Part shown: positions 58,570-64,000 of the stretch, one piece after another | Layout: the number at the start of each line of letters is the position of its first letter | Numbering within the stretch: position 1 is the first letter of the stretch | Origin: JAGOPY01 sp964619555 | GTDB taxonomy: Bacteria; Bacteroidota; Bacteroidia; Bacteroidales; JAGOPY01 | Direction of reading: 5' to 3' | DNA: 64,000 nt | Assembly: GCA_964619555.1 (NCBI GenBank) | Contig: CAZUDV010000015.1 | Location: 1 to 64,000 of the forward strand | Notes under the pieces: generated by a model | Database searches by the model: none | Seen by the model: the letters and a program-made list of their open reading frames with translations, nothing else | Told to the model about the DNA's origin: nothing | Translations under genes and position numbers: made by a program

Positions 58570-61500
58570 ATGGCAACCAAACAGGAACTTCAACTCGAGA
58601 TACTTAACCCGGAATACAGCCGGTTTGTCAAAGACCAGGTGCTCACGGAAGTGCAGCTCAACGAAATCATCGATTTCTTTGAAGACCAGCACAGGCTTAC
58701 CCGCACCTGCCTGATCGGTACCGGGATCGTTTGCGGATTGCATATGAACCGGAAGGGTAATGTCATTATCCTGGATCATGGAGCTGCCATAACAACGGAC
58801 GGGGACATTATAAAGTTCGGTACCACCCGGTTCGAGTACTTTACGCAGTACACGCCGCCCGAAAACAGCCATTATGATCCGTTTTATTATGAATCAGGCG
58901 GCAAGGAAAAGATGGTCAGTCTTTATGAGCTCATTACGGAAGAAGTCAAGGAAAAACTGACCATATCGGATATTAAGCCCCTTTCGGAACTGGACGGTAC
59001 CATCAAGGATTGGGTCGCATTGATTTATCTAGAGTATTTCCTGAAAGATCCTGAAAAATGCACCCCGACGAATTGTGATAACCTTGGGATGAGGCAGGTA
59101 GCCCGTCCAAAGGTCATAATATTGTCGAAAGATGATATGGATAAAGTGATCCATAAGGATGAGGATGAACAAATCGGGGATGATATTTATCTAAAGTACA
59201 AAGACGCCTATGACAGGTATTTCACGTTTCCTCCCTTAAAAGCCAAAAGGGTGATCCTTAACCGGTATAACACGATAAAAAGCAATACCCTGGCAGGTGC
59301 TTATTTCAATGCCACTAAAGACGGCGCTGCAGTTTTGGCCGAAGCTGTTACAGACCTGTATGAAGCTTTCCGGTTCCTGATCGATAAGGATAATTCGTTG
59401 GATATCAAATTATTGACAGATAAGTTGATTTCCTCCCTGACGAAACCATCGGTCCTGTTGCATGCCCAGTATACCTATGATTTTTATAAAGACATTATCC
59501 AGGCTTACAATGAGCTGAGGGAACTACTCTATAACCTTGCATTTGAATGTTGTCCGAATATTTATGCCTTCCCGAAACATATCATGCTGGGTGCGCCCAA
59601 TATCCTGCACGGACAACAGCAGGCTGAGTACCGGCATCAGTTTTATCCATCGCCGGCTGTTACTCAAAATAAAAAGAAAGCCGCCCGGGCGATCAGTATG
59701 CTGGAGCGACTACGGCTGCTTATTGAATCCTTCGATCCCCAACCGGCCGGTGGCATTCGCATCACCCCATCCAGGGATTACGACAGAATGCTGGATGAAA
59801 GGGCCATACCATTCTATTACAATAAGATCCGTCCTCTGTCAAAGGTCTGGAGTTATCCCAGGGCCCGGAAAGGACTTGAAAAACAGAATCTGTCCTACCA
59901 CGCAGATCAATATGAGCAGCCTGTTCCTGAGGAGGTGCTTCAGCCATTGGACTATGATATTGACGGGCATGATTTCTTCCGGATTGAAGGCCATATCGGC
60001 AAAGATTTTAAAACTGTCTTAAAGCAGCTCGACAGCCTGAAAGTATCCAAAGGCGTTCCAATGGACGTAGTGGCCGTGAGGCTGGGCGATGTCAGGTTGT
60101 CTGATATCGATCTCGGGGATTTCGAATGTCATTTTGAGGATTTGAATACCATGCTCCGGGCATTCCAGGTGGAAATGAACTGCCTCCTGGCCGACGGAAC
60201 CGCATTTTTCTCCGGGTTTACGCCCAGGAAGGAACTTCCCCATATCAACCTGCAGCGCTATGTGGCCGGAGAAGGCCAGCCGAAATGGATTATCCATTCA
60301 GACCTGCTGAAAAGCACCCTAAAGGCTAACCTCTTTGAAGGCGGCATTTTTACGCGTGAAGCCACCTTAAGCCGGGGCAGGCGGGAGATCCTGACCGGTG
60401 CCGGGATCGGATCTGTTGCCGGAGCCGGCAGGGGAACCGCGGCTGGTGCTACCGGGGAAACCCCGGCAGTGGATACGGGTAGGTTTTCAGCCGTCGAAAA
60501 GGATGATATCCTGTCAGGCCTGAAGAAAACCGATTCCGTTTTTGCCATCTGCGATCCTTTTGTACGGCCTGTATTTACCGGTGATCGCATCGTGAAGACC
60601 CGGATCGACCTTAATCCGGAAACTTTCGGTAAATATTATCTCAAAGCCCTTGAGGGCGATGTGTCATCGGTGGATGATTTCATGGAAAAGGCCCGTTTGG
60701 CTGCCAGTGAGGATCCGGACCTGAATAAGCTGGATGAAGATGAAAAATATGTGGCTTTTGAATACCCGATGCAGATCATCGGTCATCTCAATTATATCCA
60801 GCGTTACGTTCCGGCATACCTGGGTGATATCAGCGAAAAAATGATCACCGATTACCGGGGATTTTCGCAGGCTTTCTGCAAGCGGCTCAAAGTGATGCAC
60901 ACCCGCCTGGAAAGGTATTTCAGGACTGGCAACTACATCGCCAAAGGATATGAGAACAGGTATATCAACATGCTCGACAACCTGGAAAAGATCTGCTGCG
61001 GAAATGAAAAACTGGAGGTCATCCTGAGGGAGATCGAAAAGCGCAAAGCTGAAATTCTGAAGAACCTTTCTTTCAGCCGGTTTTCGCAGCAGCATCCCGG
61101 ACTGGAGCATAAGGCCGGGGTTCATCGCGGCGGAACTTTCGTCATCGTCTATGCCGGCAGCGGCAGGACCAGGGACCCCAGGACGGCCCTGAAAGAGATT
61201 CTCGAAGCGAGAAGAACGGCAGGCTCTGACAGGTTGACAGATTCCCTGGCTGAAGGACTGGAATACCGCGATGCGGAAACCTTTGCATATTTTGTGGCGA
61301 GCAATGAAGTTGTCCTGGATAAAGAAGCCGAACTCTCAAAATTCCTCGCTTTCCAGAAAGTGCCTGAGGGGACGGTGTTCTCCGAACGTATGATCCGGGA
61401 AGTCAATGATCAGATCGACGGTATCCGGAAGGTCATTTGCCGGGATTTGAACCAGCCGGAGCAGGATATCGTTATTGCTGACTTTTGCCTGCCTTACCTG

Positions 61501-62631
61501 TGTTGTTCGGAATGCCCGCCCGTCGCATTCATCATCCAGAAGGACCAGAAGCAACTGGCATTGCCGGTCGACAGCATTTGTTCCGGCAGGGAACCCATAC
61601 CCTTCAGCGCTTATACGCCCAAAGGAGCCATCATTACTTCGCCCGAAGCACCCGAATCCGTCATTCCGGGTGATAATCCCATGTTCGATCCTCGAAAGGT
61701 GCCTGAAAATCAGATCGGCAAAACGATTACATTCCTTCTTGACGGGGAAACGACCGATTGCGCCATTGTAGTGAAATCAGCTGTATCCATTCTGACGGAA
61801 AGCAAAGTTTCAGATTCCGGCAGGGATGAGTTCACGGTGGAATACATGAACAAAACGGATGAATCGGTTTCCGGACAAAATATCTACGTCTGGAAATTCA
61901 ATGATGGGACGGCTGATGAAATTGTCACCGGTACCGCTTCTTTCAACCGTAAATACAGCAAACGCAAACTGGCATCGCAGAATATAGCTTCCATTGCCGT
62001 AACCATAGCTATCCAGAATGATCCTTGCGAATCCGTGGGTACTTTGACTGTCCCAGTTCCCGCAGCAGGAGAGCAACCGGATGCATGTCTGTCGGAAGTG
62101 GTGGCATTGGTCGAAAAAATGAGCAAGGAACTGGCCAATCCAAAAATGGTCAGGAGAATCCGGGAAATGGACCATCCCCAACTGCTGGAGATATACAGTG
62201 GCACGGTTAAGATATTTGATGCCGCTCATGAAATGATCTTTAGCAATGATCCCAGGATTAAAGCCAGGCTCATGCTGAGGATCCACGAATCGCTGAAACA
62301 GATCTATGAGGTCCAGTTAATAAGGACAAATCCTGATGTGGCAAGGATCCTGGAGATCCTGATCCGGAAACTGCTGATGCTGATGCTGATGCTGGTATTC
62401 TGCGATGCTGAAATAGATCCGAAAGTCAGGGAGATACTGGGCATGCAGACCAGCCTGTTCCAGGAAATGAACCGAATATTGCTGAAGAAATTCCCGGAAC
62501 TTGACCTTGCCAATGAACTTGAATTGCAGGTGCAGGATTTTGCCCGGAATTACAAATCGCAGGATCCGAATGTGATGGGCATGATTAAACTGCTCATCAC
62601 CGGCCTGAAGAACTTCCCTGAAACACGATGA
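58570..62631 (+). CDS. Unknown 1353-aa eCIS protein in the tail-fibre gene position
   Basis: I do not recognise a named family for this very large protein. It has no signal peptide or membrane segments. The N terminus (LQLEILNPEYSRFVKDQVLTEVQLNEIIDFFEDQ) and FYFDKD-like strands are unlike known fibres. A Gly/Ala-rich low-complexity stretch lies at about 611-640, a CCSECPP motif near 977, a PKD-like beta domain at about 1082-1160 (VEYMNKTDESVSGQNIYVWKFNDGT, then SIAVTIAIQNDPC) and a helical C terminus. It lies between the Afp12-like and tape-measure genes, where afp13 (fibre) sits in Afp, and overlaps the next gene by four bases. It could be a fibre substitute, a fibre-attachment protein or a large baseplate part. 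Confidence 0.7.
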   Translation: MATKQELQLEILNPEYSRFVKDQVLTEVQLNEIIDFFEDQHRLTRTCLIGTGIVCGLHMNRKGNVIILDHGAAITTDGDIIKFGTTRFEYFTQYTPPENSHYDPFYYESGGKEKMVSLYELITEEVKEKLTISDIKPLSELDGTIKDWVALIYLEYFLKDPEKCTPTNCDNLGMRQVARPKVIILSKDDMDKVIHKDEDEQIGDDIYLKYKDAYDRYFTFPPLKAKRVILNRYNTIKSNTLAGAYFNATKDGAAVLAEAVTDLYEAFRFLIDKDNSLDIKLLTDKLISSLTKPSVLLHAQYTYDFYKDIIQAYNELRELLYNLAFECCPNIYAFPKHIMLGAPNILHGQQQAEYRHQFYPSPAVTQNKKKAARAISMLERLRLLIESFDPQPAGGIRITPSRDYDRMLDERAIPFYYNKIRPLSKVWSYPRARKGLEKQNLSYHADQYEQPVPEEVLQPLDYDIDGHDFFRIEGHIGKDFKTVLKQLDSLKVSKGVPMDVVAVRLGDVRLSDIDLGDFECHFEDLNTMLRAFQVEMNCLLADGTAFFSGFTPRKELPHINLQRYVAGEGQPKWIIHSDLLKSTLKANLFEGGIFTREATLSRGRREILTGAGIGSVAGAGRGTAAGATGETPAVDTGRFSAVEKDDILSGLKKTDSVFAICDPFVRPVFTGDRIVKTRIDLNPETFGKYYLKALEGDVSSVDDFMEKARLAASEDPDLNKLDEDEKYVAFEYPMQIIGHLNYIQRYVPAYLGDISEKMITDYRGFSQAFCKRLKVMHTRLERYFRTGNYIAKGYENRYINMLDNLEKICCGNEKLEVILREIEKRKAEILKNLSFSRFSQQHPGLEHKAGVHRGGTFVIVYAGSGRTRDPRTALKEILEARRTAGSDRLTDSLAEGLEYRDAETFAYFVASNEVVLDKEAELSKFLAFQKVPEGTVFSERMIREVNDQIDGIRKVICRDLNQPEQDIVIADFCLPYLCCSECPPVAFIIQKDQKQLALPVDSICSGREPIPFSAYTPKGAIITSPEAPESVIPGDNPMFDPRKVPENQIGKTITFLLDGETTDCAIVVKSAVSILTESKVSDSGRDEFTVEYMNKTDESVSGQNIYVWKFNDGTADEIVTGTASFNRKYSKRKLASQNIASIAVTIAIQNDPCESVGTLTVPVPAAGEQPDACLSEVVALVEKMSKELANPKMVRRIREMDHPQLLEIYSGTVKIFDAAHEMIFSNDPRIKARLMLRIHESLKQIYEVQLIRTNPDVARILEILIRKLLMLMLMLVFCDAEIDPKVREILGMQTSLFQEMNRILLKKFPELDLANELELQVQDFARNYKSQDPNVMGMIKLLITGLKNFPETR

Positions 62632-64000
62632 GCCGGTCGACCCATATCATTCACCGTGTGAACCTGGATATCGAGGCGCCCGATGTGCGGACAGCCAGGG
62701 AACTGCAAGACGGAGCAGCCTCCCTGTTCTACAACGATATCCTTCCCCGCCTGGAGAAGTGGCTCGACAGCCTGGTGCCTGAAGACCAGTATGTACGCAT
62801 TGAAAACATCGATCTGGAACTGGATAGGATGGACCGTTTCCAATTTGATAACCTGTTTTCAGAGACAACCTTTCTGGCTATACAGGCAGAGATTGAGAGC
62901 ATTTTTGGCCCGTCAAAGGATGCTCAAGGTCATGATTTCACTGAAATATCGGGTGCAGATCATCTCTTCCAGGAGTTCACAGCCTTTCTGGAATCCGGAC
63001 GGTTTCCCTGGTGGAGTACCCGGGACTGTTTCACAACGAAAGATGAAAAGGCCTTCATCGTTTACCTCAGGTCGGATCATTCGCATGTCAGCCGGCTCGC
63101 CGGGTTCCTCAGGACAAATCCCGGCGCCATCAGCCGGCTCATTCTTCAGTTTCCTGCCCGGTTTGCCATGCAGATCCTGAGTACCATCCTGCAGGGAAGA
63201 ATCGATCTGAAAGAAGATGATATCGTACAGGTTATCAGTCAGTTGATAAAGAGATTTCATAAGGATGAAAAGACGGCAGCCGGCTATCACCGGCAACAGA
63301 CAACAGCGTTTCTCACGAAAATTTTCAAACATGTCCTTTCATTCGACGTGCACCTGGCCCAGAATGTGTTCTCGGATATCTTCCTGGAATTGAAAACGGA
63401 AATGAGAACCGGACCGGATGAAGCCTTAAAACATGGCACAACGGGAGAAAGCCTTAGTCTGCGGAAGTTGAAAGAGGAAGAAATGGTAATTTCTGATAAA
63501 ACCGAAGGGGAGGACGGCATTTATGTCACCAATGCCGGTTTGATTCTGCTGCATCCATTCCTGGAATATTTCTTCAGGGATTTTGACCTGTTTACAGATA
63601 GTCAGTTTAAAAACGATGACTGCCGGGTCCTTGCTGCGCACCTGCTCCACTTCCTGGCTGCAGGCGAGGAGAATGGGATGGAACCAGGAATGGTCATGGA
63701 GAAGTATCTGGCTGGTCTTGACCTTGATATGCCCATTGACCGCTATGTGAATTTGACGGATGAGATGAAAAAGGAATCCGTATACCTGCTCAGGGCTGCA
63801 ATCGGGCATTGGAAGGCCCTGAAAAGTACATCTCCGGACGGTCTGAGGGAAGGGTTCCTGCAACGTGACGGGAAGCTGATCCGGAGTGAATTTCAGCACC
63901 GGCTCATCATTGAAAACAGGGCGCACGACGTGCTGCTTTCCTACCTGCCGTGGGGCTATGGAATTGTCAAACTTCCCTGGCTTTCAAAACCATTGTTTGT
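62628..64000 (+). CDS. eCIS tape-measure protein (Afp14/CIS_TMP-like), runs off the window
   Basis: The reading frame is open from ATG 62628 (four-base overlap with the previous stop) to the window edge, giving 457 full codons. It opens STHIIHRVNLDIEAPDVRTA, then LPRLEKWLDSLVPEDQYVRIENIDLELD, the pattern of the contractile-injection-system tape-measure family. Later blocks include WWSTRDCF, SRLAGFLRTNPGAISRLILQF, the GIYVTNAGLILLHPFLEYFF motif, and LPWGYGIVKLPWLSKPLFV at the edge. The family usually ends a few residues past that LPW motif, so the gene is probably almost complete. It sets the length of the tube. An AAA+ ATPase gene would be expected right after. Confidence 0.9.
   Translation, partial: MSRSTHIIHRVNLDIEAPDVRTARELQDGAASLFYNDILPRLEKWLDSLVPEDQYVRIENIDLELDRMDRFQFDNLFSETTFLAIQAEIESIFGPSKDAQGHDFTEISGADHLFQEFTAFLESGRFPWWSTRDCFTTKDEKAFIVYLRSDHSHVSRLAGFLRTNPGAISRLILQFPARFAMQILSTILQGRIDLKEDDIVQVISQLIKRFHKDEKTAAGYHRQQTTAFLTKIFKHVLSFDVHLAQNVFSDIFLELKTEMRTGPDEALKHGTTGESLSLRKLKEEEMVISDKTEGEDGIYVTNAGLILLHPFLEYFFRDFDLFTDSQFKNDDCRVLAAHLLHFLAAGEENGMEPGMVMEKYLAGLDLDMPIDRYVNLTDEMKKESVYLLRAAIGHWKALKSTSPDGLREGFLQRDGKLIRSEFQHRLIIENRAHDVLLSYLPWGYGIVKLPWLSKPLF

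Noticed and set aside
57859..58872. Minus-strand frame of 337 codons at the Afp12/1353-aa junction
   Set aside because: It is antisense to two clearly coding genes and spans their boundary; no homology or start context.
42648..64000. Type VI secretion system or prophage tail
   Set aside because: The DUF4255, DUF5908, LysM and tape-measure genes are eCIS markers, and no TssJLM, capsid, portal, terminase or lysis gene occurs in the window.

Overview
The window looks like a chromosomal segment of a Bacteroidota bacterium (class Bacteroidia, probably an uncultured Bacteroidales/Marinilabiliales-like lineage). The signs are a type IX secretion C-terminal sorting domain, a PorT-like beta-barrel, A-rich leaders instead of Shine-Dalgarno sites, TANNTTTG -7 promoter boxes, and a cysteate synthase of the kind used for sulfonolipids.

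Region 1 (1-8840) is an AT-richer piece of an integrative element next to the 3' end of a tRNA-Pro gene. It carries a PIN/ImmA-IrrE toxin-antitoxin-like pair, a RadC-like protein, a pRiA4b ORF-3 family protein between two imperfect direct repeats, a Toprim primase-like protein, a P4-type primase/helicase, two small HTH proteins and one orphan. No integrase or relaxase is present. Beyond the tRNA lie two decayed tandem copies of it with short GC palindromes inserted.

Region 2 (9203-14676) holds a MORN protein, an ankyrin-repeat/metallo-beta-lactamase fusion, a YceI lipoprotein, a YegP-like protein, a DUF937-like protein and an archaemetzincin.

Region 3 (14742-22640) is an unusual redox module. 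A sigma-54 -24/-12 promoter with an upstream palindrome drives a solute-binding protein fused to a GcvH-like domain, a Tat-exported four-cluster Fe-S protein (HybA-like), an NrfD/HybB-type membrane quinone protein and a second membrane-tethered GcvH-like protein. A terminator separates this operon from a histidine kinase with c-type haem motifs and its NtrC-type sigma-54 activator. No catalytic subunit is present.

Region 4 (22751-42218) mixes surface and housekeeping genes: a T9SS cargo, a PPC-like protein, a small membrane protein, cysteate synthase, a barrel protein, a 2691-residue secreted protein, a serpin lipoprotein, a TrmH-family methyltransferase, MutS and a TrpB2 with an attenuator-like leader.

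Region 5 (42648-64000, running off the end) is an extracellular contractile injection system (eCIS). In order it encodes a DUF4255/Pvc16-like cap, an unknown 403-aa protein, two sheath proteins, two tube proteins, a DUF5908 peptide, a LysM baseplate protein, a VgrG-like spike, a PAAR tip, a gp25-like protein, Afp11-like and Afp12-like baseplate proteins, an unknown 1353-aa protein in the fibre-gene position, and a tape-measure protein. The AAA+ ATPase, fibres and effectors were not found and may lie downstream.
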